This document shows, piece after piece, positions 1-5,931 of a DNA stretch of 5,931 bases. Every line of letters begins with the position of its first letter. The stretch's first letter is position 1. The stretch lies in contig JBKGZD010000156.1 in assembly GCA_046545795.1 (NCBI GenBank), forward strand, positions 1 through 5,931. Direction: 5' to 3'. A program made the position numbers and the translations under genes. Source of the DNA: JAGXLC01 sp046545795 (GTDB taxonomy: Bacteria > Bacteroidota > Bacteroidia > Bacteroidales > UBA12077). Below the pieces are notes generated by a model that saw only the letters and a program-made list of their open reading frames with translations, searched no databases and was not told the origin of the DNA.

Positions 1-19
1 ATAAATATAAGGATTTTGT

Positions 20-49
20 TTTGTTGATAAAAATATATTTTTAAATTTG
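20..49 (+). promoter_or_regulatory. Bacteroidota-type promoter for the membrane protein gene
   Basis: A TTTG at 20-23 is followed after 18 bases by TAAATTTG at 42-49. This fits the known Bacteroidota sigma-factor pattern of TTTG near -33 and TAnnTTTG near -7, with a perfect -7 octamer. A second TTTG at 15-18 is less well spaced. The start of transcription would fall around 54-58, giving a leader of about 40 bases that is almost all A and T. No Shine-Dalgarno sequence precedes the start codon, as is usual in this phylum. The region is AT-rich, so a chance match is possible. Confidence 0.5.
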
Positions 50-95
50 GAAATGGTTAAATGGAATTCTTAAATAAATTTAAAATATAACTATT

Positions 96-620
96 ATGAA
101 TGCTACACTGCCCATTCAATTGAGATCAAAAGAGACTTTACGGACTATCGCATTTGATCTGTCAGCGGTTCTGTTTATTTATTTTATTCCCGCTATCTCT
201 CACATGCTAAATGCTCCAGTGTATTTTATTGAACCAATGAGAATTGCACTGGTTCTTGCATTGCTTCATACAACTAAACGCAATGCTTACGTACTTGCTA
301 TAACCTTACCAATCTTTTCATTTCTCGTTTCAGCACATCCAATGTTTGCTAAAATGTTGATTATAACTGCAGAATTAACATTGAATGTCTTTTTGTTTTA
401 TTATTTGCTTAATAAACTCAAGTCTGCTCCTCTGGCAATTCTGACAAGCATTGTTTTGAGTAAGGCATTTTATTATGCAATAAAATTTCTCTTAATTAAC
501 TTTGCAATTGCTTCGCTTGGTATGGTGGGCATACCCATTCTGATGCAAGTGCTTATGACTTTGGTCTTTACTGCATATTGCTGGGTGATATTCCAAAAGA
601 AAGCGCCTGCAACAAAATAG
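96..620 (+). CDS. Small six-helix membrane protein, probably ECF transporter S component-like
   Basis: This 174-residue protein is strongly hydrophobic. Membrane segments can be drawn at about residues 17-37, 46-58, 63-79, 85-105, 111-136 and 143-166, with a short basic tail ending QKKAPATK. Size, six-helix layout and the segment SAHPMFAKMLIITAEL (79-94) resemble substrate-binding S components of ECF vitamin transporters. These often carry a Gly/Ala-His-Pro motif ahead of a helix containing a conserved Glu. I infer uptake of a small molecule such as a vitamin; nothing here identifies the substrate. No EcfA ATPase or EcfT gene lies nearby, which does not exclude the role because many S components are encoded alone and share one energising module. 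The start at 96 follows a likely promoter, and a terminator follows the stop, so the gene is probably monocistronic. A plain uncharacterised membrane protein is the main alternative. Confidence 0.6.
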   Translation: MNATLPIQLRSKETLRTIAFDLSAVLFIYFIPAISHMLNAPVYFIEPMRIALVLALLHTTKRNAYVLAITLPIFSFLVSAHPMFAKMLIITAELTLNVFLFYYLLNKLKSAPLAILTSIVLSKAFYYAIKFLLINFAIASLGMVGIPILMQVLMTLVFTAYCWVIFQKKAPATK

Positions 621-659
621 ATAGTTTTTCAGGACTTTTAGAGAGATAAATATTATTTG

Positions 660-713
660 AAAAAAGAGTCTCAACTGAAATGAGCAAGGTGCTTTATCAG
701 TTGAGATTTTTTT
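660..713 (+). terminator. Intrinsic terminator of the membrane protein gene
   Basis: TCTCAACTGA at 669-678 pairs perfectly over 10 bp with TCAGTTGAGA at 697-706, and seven T residues follow at 707-713. The 18-base loop can form a small extra AGC/GCT stem (683-685 with 691-693). Six A residues at 660-665, just before the stem, can pair with the T tract, so the reverse orientation may also terminate. It lies 39 bases after the stop codon at 618-620 and separates this gene from the peptidase gene. Confidence 0.88.
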
Positions 714-742
714 GTGTAGTGACTTTTTTACAAGTATTTTTA
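711..742 (+). promoter_or_regulatory. Possible promoter for the S51 peptidase gene
   Basis: TTTG at 711-714 is followed after 20 bases by TATTTTTA at 735-742, which matches the Bacteroidota -7 box TAnnTTTG at all but the last position. The TTTG overlaps the end of the terminator T tract. A competing -7 candidate, TAAATTGG at 753-760, also has one mismatch but lacks a TTTG at the right distance. Because the upstream terminator is strong, the peptidase gene needs a promoter of its own somewhere in 714-812; which candidate is used cannot be decided from sequence. Confidence 0.3.
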
Positions 743-812
743 CCTATATTAATAAATTGGCTTAACCGGGAATCGAGCATATAAGAGGTCAACAACAAAC
801 CATGCTAACTTT

Positions 813-1697
813 ATGAGGTACACAATATTTTTGCTGCTTATCTTCCTTCAGCCTCTTTCAACTTCGGCCCAGGAGAAAATTGCAAGAGGACCGGAAAAGG
901 GAACATTATTATTAATGGGTGGTCATGCAAAGGATAGCATTTTTTTTCCTGTTTTCAGCCAACTGATTGGAGGTAAAGATGTACCTATTGTTATCATCCC
1001 AACAGCGAAACGGGAAGAAGCCATCCACCATTTTAATTTTCTGGAAAGGCAGAAGCAGCGTTTTGAGGATGCAGGGTTTAATGATGTTACTATTCTTCAT
1101 ACGCGTAGTAGAAAGAAGGCTGATTCAGAAGCGTTTGTTGAACCATTGCGACGAGCGGAAGGAGTATGGATTATGGGTGGATTGCCATGGAGATTAGCCG
1201 ATGCCTACCTGAATACTTTAACACATAAGGAATTGAATGACCTGTTGGAAAGGGGAGGTGTTATAGCAGGAACTTCTGCCGGAGCCAGTATACAAGCATC
1301 ATTTTTGGTAAGAGGAGACACCGTTACAAATACAGTTATCGAAGGGCATTATAAAGAAGGTTTTGGTTTTTTGGAGAACACAGCCATTGATCAACATCTA
1401 TTGGACAGAAACAGGCAGTTTGATATGTTTAGAATTTTAGAAAAACGTCCTGGTTTGTTTGGTTTAGGGTTGGACGAAAATACGGGAATTGTCGTAAAAA
1501 ATGATACTTTAGAAGTTATTGGTGAGAGTTATGTTGCCGTTTATGACGGCCAGCGCTGGTCTGCTGAAAAAGATACAGTATTCCAGTTGGCAGAGGATGA
1601 AAAAGAGTTTTACTTCCTCCAAAAAAAGGATAGATATTTCTTGCCTGAGAAAAAAATAATAAAGGGCAACAGGCTTCGCTATATTCTTTCTCCCTGA
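813..1697 (+). CDS. Secreted cyanophycinase-like serine peptidase (family S51)
   Basis: The 294-residue protein starts with a signal peptide: a short basic start, a hydrophobic run from about residue 4 to 14, and probable cleavage after SAQ at 18-20. The mature part has the S51 fold landmarks: LLLMGGHAKD (32-41), VIIPTAKRE (60-68), the nucleophile elbow GTSAGAS (153-159) with catalytic Ser155, and DQHLLDRNR (193-201) with probable catalytic His195. Relatives include cyanophycinase, which releases beta-Asp-Arg dipeptides, and aspartyl dipeptidase PepE. The pocket differs from true cyanophycinases: the GGxQ segment reads GGLPW (122-126), and an Arg expected three residues after R201 is Asp204. 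I therefore infer an exported peptidase or dipeptidase of unknown substrate. No cyanophycin synthetase gene is nearby. The start at 813 is chosen because it gives an intact signal peptide and no upstream in-frame start is seen close by. Confidence 0.85.
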   Translation: MRYTIFLLLIFLQPLSTSAQEKIARGPEKGTLLLMGGHAKDSIFFPVFSQLIGGKDVPIVIIPTAKREEAIHHFNFLERQKQRFEDAGFNDVTILHTRSRKKADSEAFVEPLRRAEGVWIMGGLPWRLADAYLNTLTHKELNDLLERGGVIAGTSAGASIQASFLVRGDTVTNTVIEGHYKEGFGFLENTAIDQHLLDRNRQFDMFRILEKRPGLFGLGLDENTGIVVKNDTLEVIGESYVAVYDGQRWSAEKDTVFQLAEDEKEFYFLQKKDRYFLPEKKIIKGNRLRYILSP

Positions 1698-1722
1698 TTT
1701 TTAGCAAGTTTTACTGTTGCTC
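1651..1722 (-). terminator. Possible terminator of tex spanning the convergent gene ends
   Basis: GGGCAACAG at 1664-1672 pairs with CTGTTGCTC at 1714-1722 over nine positions, one of them a wobble or mismatch depending on strand. Inside this, CTT and GCTA (1674-1681, one base bulged) pair with TAGCAAG at 1702-1708, leaving a loop of about 20 bases. Read on the minus strand the hairpin is followed by a T-rich run (complement of 1651-1663). Read on the plus strand it is followed only by four T residues at 1727-1730. The structure covers both stop codons, so it would serve mainly tex. It is long and imperfect, hence the modest confidence. Confidence 0.35.
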
Positions 1723-3846
1723 AATGCCTTTTAATGATAGTTGTATGCGGCCTCTTGTTTTATCTACATCCAGAATTTTTACATGTACCTGCTGGTGAAG
1801 GCTGACAATATCCGAAGGGTTTGAGACATACTTGTCAGCTAAATTGGAAATGTGAATTAATCCATTTTCCTTGATTCCAATATCCACAAACGCACCAAAG
1901 TTGGTTATGTTTTTTACTATTCCCGGCACTACAGTTCCCGGCTTCACGTCATCTATTGATTTGATATTTTTGTCAAACTCAAATATTTTTAGTTGCTTCC
2001 TTGGATCGCGCCCGGGTTTTTCCAATTCCTGCATAATGTCTTTTAATGAAGGAAGTCCTGTTTCCTCAGTAATGTAATTCCGGATATTGATTTTTTCTCT
2101 TAATTCTTTCTTTTCTATTAAATCTTTAACCTTGCAGTTCAAGTCTTTTGCCATTTGTTCTACAATATGGTAACTTTCCGGGTGAACGGCACTGTTGTCA
2201 AGAGGATTCTTCGAAATGTCCACCCTCAGAAAACCTGCGGATTGCTGAAAAGCTTTACTTCCCATCAATTTGACATCTTTTAATTTTTTCCTGGAAGTAA
2301 ATGCCCCGTTTTCATTTCTGTATTCTGTGATGTTGTTAGCGAGTTTTGGGCCAAGGCCGGAGATGTAACTTAATAAGTGTTTGCTTGCTGTGTTTACATT
2401 CACTCCCACCAGATTTACACAGCTTTCTATGACCTGGTCTAATTTAACTTTCAGTTTTGCCTGGTCAACATCATGCTGATATTGCCCTACGCCAATGGAT
2501 TTCGGATCTATTTTGACTAATTCAGCCAGTGGGTCCATCAGTCTTCTGCCTATAGATACTGCGCCTCTTACCGTAACATCGTAATCAGGGAATTCTTCAC
2601 GTGCAGTTTTGGATGCTGAATACACCGAGGCTCCATCTTCATTAACAATAAATACGCTCACGTCCCGGTCGAATTTCAGGTTTCGTATAAACTCTTCTGT
2701 TTCCCGGCTGGCTGTTCCGTTTCCAATGGCAATCACTTCAATTTTATGAGAGTTGAGGAGGTTAACAATCTTTTTAGCCGCTTGTTTTTTCTCTTCCTGG
2801 GGTTTGTGTGGGTAGATATTTTCATTGTGCATCAGATTTCCTTGTTCATCCAGGCATACAACTTTACATCCTGTTTTATATCCCGGGTCTATAGCAAGTA
2901 TTCTTTTTTGTCCTAAAGGAGGAGCAAGTAATAGTTGCCTGAGATTATCCGCAAAAACTTTTATTGCTTCATCATCCGCTTTTTCTTTGTAATAGGCTTT
3001 TGCTTCATTTTCCATAGAGGGAGCAATTAATCTGCTATAGCTATCTGTAAGAGATTTTTCAACCTGGATGGTGCATTCGTTGTTTTTCTTGAGAAAAAGC
3101 TTTTTTAAGATGTCCAGTGCCTCCTCTTTCTCAGGCTCAATATTGACTTTTAAAAAACCTTCTTTTTCGCCCCTCATTATTGCCAGGTATCGGTGGGAAG
3201 GACATTTTTTTAATAACTCTGACCATTCGAAATAATCTTTGTATTTTTCTCCTTCTTCTTCTTTATTCCTGGATACTTTTGAAACAATAAGAGCTTTGTC
3301 CAGGAAGAGTTTTCTTATCTGTGCCCTTGCCCTCTGGTCTTCGTTGATCCATTCAGCAATGATATCTCTGGCTCCCTGGAGTGCTTCTTCATTGGTTGGT
3401 ACATTTTCACTGAGATATTCCTCCGCTATGGTTACAGGATCTGTTTCATTTTGTGTTAGAATAATTTCTGCCAATGGTTCCAGTCCTCTTTCCCTGGCCT
3501 TGGTTGCCCGTGTCCGTTTTTTGGGTTTATACGGGAGGTAAATATCTTCTAATTCCTGCAGGGTACTTGCCTTTGTAATTTTTTCTTTCAGTGATTCTGT
3601 TAGCTTTCCTTGTTCTTCTATAGTTTTCAGGATTGTTTCTCTGCGTTTGTTCAGCTCTTCCAATTTGCTGTTTTCTTCCTGAATGTCCCCAATAAATGTT
3701 TCATCCAGGTTGCCTGTTTTTTCTTTTCGGTATCTGCTGATGAATGGAATTGTAGCCCCTTCATTGAGTAATGCAAGTGTATTTTTAACCTGCCAGGGTT
3801 GCAGGCTTAACTTAGCAGCAATTTTTTGAGTATAATCAGTATTCAT
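1711..3846 (-). CDS. tex: Tex, S1-domain RNA-binding transcription accessory protein
   Basis: The 711-residue protein has the full Tex architecture. An N-terminal Tex_N helical region begins at residue 1 and contains GATIPFISRYRKEKTGNLDE (30-49). A coiled-coil-like charged stretch (about 55-105) follows. The RNase H-like YqgF domain begins at about 313 with AIDPGYKTG (318-326) and includes GNGTASRETE (375-384) and NEDGASVYSAS (402-412). A helix-hairpin-helix region lies near 480-560 with SGLGPKLANNI (496-506). The C-terminal S1 domain (about 636-706) contains NFGAFVDIG (649-657) and GLIHISNLAD (662-671). Tex is a cytoplasmic nucleic-acid-binding protein related to eukaryotic Spt6 and is linked to transcription and RNA metabolism; its exact role varies between species. 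Its length is slightly below that of proteobacterial Tex because little follows the S1 domain. The start is preceded by an A-rich leader without a Shine-Dalgarno sequence. It lies 191 bases downstream of fhs, beyond the fhs terminator, and is probably transcribed separately. Confidence 0.97.
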   Translation of the reverse strand: MNTDYTQKIAAKLSLQPWQVKNTLALLNEGATIPFISRYRKEKTGNLDETFIGDIQEENSKLEELNKRRETILKTIEEQGKLTESLKEKITKASTLQELEDIYLPYKPKKRTRATKARERGLEPLAEIILTQNETDPVTIAEEYLSENVPTNEEALQGARDIIAEWINEDQRARAQIRKLFLDKALIVSKVSRNKEEEGEKYKDYFEWSELLKKCPSHRYLAIMRGEKEGFLKVNIEPEKEEALDILKKLFLKKNNECTIQVEKSLTDSYSRLIAPSMENEAKAYYKEKADDEAIKVFADNLRQLLLAPPLGQKRILAIDPGYKTGCKVVCLDEQGNLMHNENIYPHKPQEEKKQAAKKIVNLLNSHKIEVIAIGNGTASRETEEFIRNLKFDRDVSVFIVNEDGASVYSASKTAREEFPDYDVTVRGAVSIGRRLMDPLAELVKIDPKSIGVGQYQHDVDQAKLKVKLDQVIESCVNLVGVNVNTASKHLLSYISGLGPKLANNITEYRNENGAFTSRKKLKDVKLMGSKAFQQSAGFLRVDISKNPLDNSAVHPESYHIVEQMAKDLNCKVKDLIEKKELREKINIRNYITEETGLPSLKDIMQELEKPGRDPRKQLKIFEFDKNIKSIDDVKPGTVVPGIVKNITNFGAFVDIGIKENGLIHISNLADKYVSNPSDIVSLHQQVHVKILDVDKTRGRIQLSLKGIEQQ

Positions 3847-3879
3847 AATTTTATTCTTTAAATCGAAACGAAGATATTG

Positions 3880-3902
3880 TAGTTTTTTGTTTATAGTTTT
3901 TT
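3880..3902. repeat. Direct repeat of TAGTTTTTT in the tex leader region
   Basis: TAGTTTTTT occurs at 3880-3888 and again at 3894-3902, a period of 14 bases, in the 131 bases between the fhs terminator and tex. Seen from tex, it is AAAAAACTA twice, 34 to 56 bases before the start codon. It could be part of the promoter or leader, or simply low-complexity AT-rich DNA. I found no convincing TTTG plus TAnnTTTG pair for tex in this gap; the nearest -7 candidates on the minus strand (complements of 3869-3876 and 3956-3963) each have one mismatch and no well-placed TTTG. Confidence 0.3.
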
Positions 3903-3977
3903 ATGAAAAAATAACATTCATGTAAATTAGGACTATTTATCTGTTTTTCGTGAAACGAACATATAAAAAGTTAAGGT

Positions 3978-4011
3978 AAAAAAAAAAGATGCCACCATAA
4001 AAGGCGGCATC
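3978..4011 (-). terminator. Intrinsic terminator of fhs
   Basis: On the minus strand GATGCCGCC (complement of 4003-4011) pairs with GGTGGCATC (complement of 3988-3996) around a six-base loop, followed by ten T residues (complement of 3978-3987). The nine-bp stem includes one G-U pair in the minus-strand RNA, which would be an A-C mismatch in the plus-strand RNA. Strand and T tract therefore both say it works for fhs. It begins 26 bases after the fhs stop codon. Confidence 0.95.
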
Positions 4012-4037
4012 AATATTTATTTTAGTTGGAGTTATTT

Positions 4038-5702
4038 CTAGAACAGTCCTGAAATATTACCATCTTTATCGACGTCTATTTTTTCAGCTGCTGGCGATTT
4101 CGGCAATCCAGGCATTCTCATTATTTTTCCTGTAATTGGAACTACAAAACCTGCTCCTGCTGAAATTTCTATTTCTCTCACAGTTACAACAAAATCTTTT
4201 GGCCTTCCCAATAAATCAGGATTGTCAGAGAGTGATTTTTGTGTTTTAGCAATACAGACAGGTAGTTCCCCCAGTCCTAATTCTTCAATTTTTTTCAGGT
4301 CGCTTTTTGCAGTAGCTGTATAATCTATTGCAGCAGCTCCGTATACTTTTTTCGCCACAGTTTCAATTTTCTTAGGAATATCCCACTCCCATTTATACAT
4401 GGGTTTGTACTTGTTTTTACAATTATCGGCTGTGTGTTTTACTTTTTTAGCCAGGTCTACTGCTCCTTTTCCTCCTTTTCCCCAAACATCAGCTACAACT
4501 GCCTCAATTTCTTTTTCTTTTGCTCTCTTCTGAATAAATTCCAACTCTTCTTCCGTATCGGTTGCAAATTTATTAATTGCTACTACAGCACAGATGTCAA
4601 ATGTTTGTATATTTTCAATATGTTTTTCAAGGTTTTCAATTCCTTTTTTCAGGGCTTCCATATTGGGTTCGTTAATCTTGTCTTTGGACGCACCACCATG
4701 ATATTTAAGGGCGCGCGCTGTTGCTACAAGGACGACAGCTTTAGGAGATAATCCTGAATATCCGCATTTTATATCAAAGAATTTTTCTGCTCCCAGGTCA
4801 AACCCAAAACCAGCTTCTGTAACAACATAATCGGACATTGACATTCCTGTTTTTGTTGCGATAACAGAATTGGTTCCCTGTGCAATATTGGCGAAAGGCC
4901 CTCCGTGAATAATTGCCGGGGTGTTTTCTAATGTTTGTACAAGGTTTGGTTTTATAGCATCTCTCAGGAGAGCTGCCATCGCTCCGTGTGCATTAAGATC
5001 CCGTGCATATACAGGTTTTTTCTCAAAAGTGTATCCAATAAAGATGTTGCCCAGTTTTTCTTTCAGACCATCAAAATTTTCTGCAAGGCAAAGGATAGCC
5101 ATTAACTCCGAGGCTGCTGTTATATCAAATCCGGTCTCTCTGGGTATACCATATGTTCTTCCACCCAAACCTACGATACTTTTACGAAGCGCCCTGTCGT
5201 TCATGTCCATAACGCGTTTCCATAAAACTGTCCTTGGGTCTATATTTATCGTGCGATGCTGAATGGCATTGTCAATTAGAGCAGATAGCAAGTTATGTGC
5301 TTTTTCTATTGCTGCAAAGTCACCGGTAAAATGTAGGTTTATATCTTCCATGGGGAGTACCTGCGATAAACCACCGCCTGTTGCACCACCCTTAATACCA
5401 AATACAGGGCCAAGTGATGGTTCTCTTAAAACAACAGAAGAATTAACACCGATTTGGTTTAATCCTTGTGAAAGGCCTATTGACATGGTCGTTTTCCCTT
5501 CACCGGCAGGAGTTGGTGAGATCGCGGATACTAAAATAAGATTGCTTTTGTCGACCTTTTTTTGGTCGATATAGGATAAAGGAACTTTGGCCTTGTATTT
5601 ACCATACAATTCAAGGTCATCTTCTTTAATACCCATTTTTGATGCAATTTCTTTAATGGGTTTGATTTTGGCTTCCTTAGCAATTTGAATGTCTGATTTC
5701 AT
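4038..5702 (-). CDS. fhs: Formate--tetrahydrofolate ligase (10-formyl-THF synthetase)
   Basis: This cytoplasmic enzyme joins formate to tetrahydrofolate at the cost of ATP. It makes 10-formyl-tetrahydrofolate for purine synthesis and initiator tRNA formylation, or runs within formate and one-carbon metabolism. The 554 residues match the usual family length of about 555. Visible landmarks are the ATP-binding P-loop TPAGEGKTT (64-72), REPSLGPVFGIKGG (93-106), PMEDINLHFTGD (117-128), IHGGPFANIAQGTNS (265-279), EAGFGFDLGAEKFFDIKC (296-313), RALKYHGG (330-337) and a conserved C-terminal block ending MRMPGLPKSPAA (528-539). Two classic signature segments carry substitutions: GIKGGATGGGL at 102-112 and VATARALKYHGG at 326-337. 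The frame is unbroken and the core motifs are intact, so I expect an active enzyme. No folD or other folate gene is visible. The start is at 5702 on the minus strand, with an A-rich leader, no Shine-Dalgarno sequence and a likely promoter about 60 bases upstream. Confidence 0.98.
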   Translation of the reverse strand: MKSDIQIAKEAKIKPIKEIASKMGIKEDDLELYGKYKAKVPLSYIDQKKVDKSNLILVSAISPTPAGEGKTTMSIGLSQGLNQIGVNSSVVLREPSLGPVFGIKGGATGGGLSQVLPMEDINLHFTGDFAAIEKAHNLLSALIDNAIQHRTINIDPRTVLWKRVMDMNDRALRKSIVGLGGRTYGIPRETGFDITAASELMAILCLAENFDGLKEKLGNIFIGYTFEKKPVYARDLNAHGAMAALLRDAIKPNLVQTLENTPAIIHGGPFANIAQGTNSVIATKTGMSMSDYVVTEAGFGFDLGAEKFFDIKCGYSGLSPKAVVLVATARALKYHGGASKDKINEPNMEALKKGIENLEKHIENIQTFDICAVVAINKFATDTEEELEFIQKRAKEKEIEAVVADVWGKGGKGAVDLAKKVKHTADNCKNKYKPMYKWEWDIPKKIETVAKKVYGAAAIDYTATAKSDLKKIEELGLGELPVCIAKTQKSLSDNPDLLGRPKDFVVTVREIEISAGAGFVVPITGKIMRMPGLPKSPAAEKIDVDKDGNISGLF

Positions 5703-5720
5703 AGGTGTTCAGTTTTTATG

Positions 5721-5831
5721 ATTTGTTCTGTATTTGTTTCACATGGTTATTTTTAACTTTAAACAAATTTATTCAATTCTGGCGTTTGATGTTCATATAA
5801 AAGTTAAAACATAATGATAAGCTTATTTGTT
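5721..5831. repeat. Four dispersed copies of AACAAAT upstream of fhs
   Basis: The 7-mer AACAAAT occurs on the minus strand at 5721-5727, 5732-5738 and 5825-5831, and on the plus strand at 5762-5768. The first two are 11 bases apart, about one helical turn, and lie in the presumed fhs leader. The plus-strand copy overlaps the predicted -7 box. This could be an operator family or a by-product of AT-rich promoter DNA; no regulator is identified. Confidence 0.25.
5764..5797 (-). promoter_or_regulatory. Bacteroidota-type promoter for fhs
   Basis: The complement of 5764-5771 reads TAAATTTG, a perfect match to the Bacteroidota -7 box TAnnTTTG and identical to the octamer at 42-49. The -33 side is weaker: TATG (complement of 5794-5797) lies 22 bases upstream, a slightly long spacing with one mismatch to TTTG. 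Transcription would begin near 5757, giving a leader of roughly 55 bases before the start codon. Confidence 0.45.
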
Positions 5832-5832
5832 C

Positions 5833-5868
5833 AATAGGCAACTATTCGTGAGAGTAGCTAATGTTAGC
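5833..5868 (+). other. Cluster of overlapping short hairpins upstream of fhs
   Basis: Three short inverted repeats lie end to end. AATAG and CTATT (5833-5837, 5842-5846) enclose GCAA. CTATTC and GAGTAG (5842-5847, 5852-5857, one G-U pair on the plus strand) enclose GTGA. GCTA and TAGC (5857-5860, 5865-5868) enclose ATGT. The first two share 5842-5846 and so exclude each other, and both have GNRA-type loops. Function is unknown, and short stems like these arise easily by chance. Confidence 0.2.
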
Positions 5869-5931
5869 CTCCCATATACATGAACCCATTATTGTGCTTA
5901 TTGATAGTATGTTAATAGCGTGAAAAAGTCA

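Noticed and set aside
492..674. Minus-strand open frame of 60 codons
   Set aside because: It overlaps the end of the membrane protein gene and runs into its terminator stem, with no family resemblance.
621..812. Possible riboswitch ahead of the peptidase gene
   Set aside because: The only convincing structure is the terminator of the preceding gene; no aptamer-like fold or sequence is recognisable in the remaining bases.
912..1197. Open frames at 912-1100 (minus) and 967-1197 (plus) inside the peptidase gene
   Set aside because: They overlap the conserved part of the S51 protein, which has an unbroken frame and better evidence.
1871..3541. Plus-strand open frames at 1871-2077 and 3239-3541 opposite tex
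   Set aside because: Both lie inside the intact tex gene on the other strand and their translations look random.
4434..5574. Three long plus-strand open frames (4434-4751, 4921-5262, 5263-5574) opposite fhs
   Set aside because: They are antisense to a well-conserved full-length enzyme, and their translations show no recognisable motif. They are shadows of fhs codon use.
5746..5757. Short inverted repeat GTTA-TTTT-TAAC near the predicted fhs transcription start
   Set aside because: Four-base arms in AT-rich DNA are expected by chance and match no operator that I recognise.
1..5931. Search for a novel multi-gene system, mobile element or defence island
   Set aside because: All four genes are separately transcribed with unrelated roles, and three belong to well-known families. 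No transposase, integrase, long terminal inverted repeats or CRISPR-like spacing is visible.

Overview
The window is an AT-rich stretch of bacterial chromosome, most likely from a member of the Bacteroidota. Three things point there. Two octamers upstream of genes match the Bacteroidota -7 promoter box TAnnTTTG exactly. The gene starts lack clear Shine-Dalgarno sequences and sit behind A-rich leaders. The four proteins, especially the secreted peptidase whose signal peptide ends in SAQ, read like Bacteroidota versions of their families. I cannot name a genus.

There are four intact genes in two converging pairs. On the plus strand, 96-620 encodes a small six-helix membrane protein resembling the substrate-binding (S) component of an ECF vitamin transporter. 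It is followed by a strong intrinsic terminator (660-713), then by 813-1697, a secreted serine peptidase of the cyanophycinase-like S51 family. On the minus strand, 4038-5702 encodes formate--tetrahydrofolate ligase (fhs) and ends in a textbook terminator (3978-4011). Downstream of it, 1711-3846 encodes the RNA-binding transcription accessory protein Tex. The peptidase and tex converge with 13 bases between their stop codons, and one long imperfect hairpin spans both ends.

Each gene looks like its own transcription unit: terminators or long gaps separate neighbours, and no gene pair is spaced as an operon. The functions do not form a pathway. Fhs feeds one-carbon metabolism, Tex acts in RNA and transcription housekeeping, the S51 protein probably acts in the periplasm or outside the cell, and the membrane protein probably imports a small molecule.

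No gene-free stretch exceeds 300 bases. The longest is 5703-5931, upstream of fhs, which holds a likely promoter, a recurring 7-mer and some short hairpins. I see no mobile element, CRISPR array, tRNA, rRNA or defence system, and nothing that amounts to a previously undescribed system. The most informative oddities are a peptidase whose substrate pocket departs from true cyanophycinases, an fhs that departs from two classic family signatures, and the repeated elements upstream of fhs.
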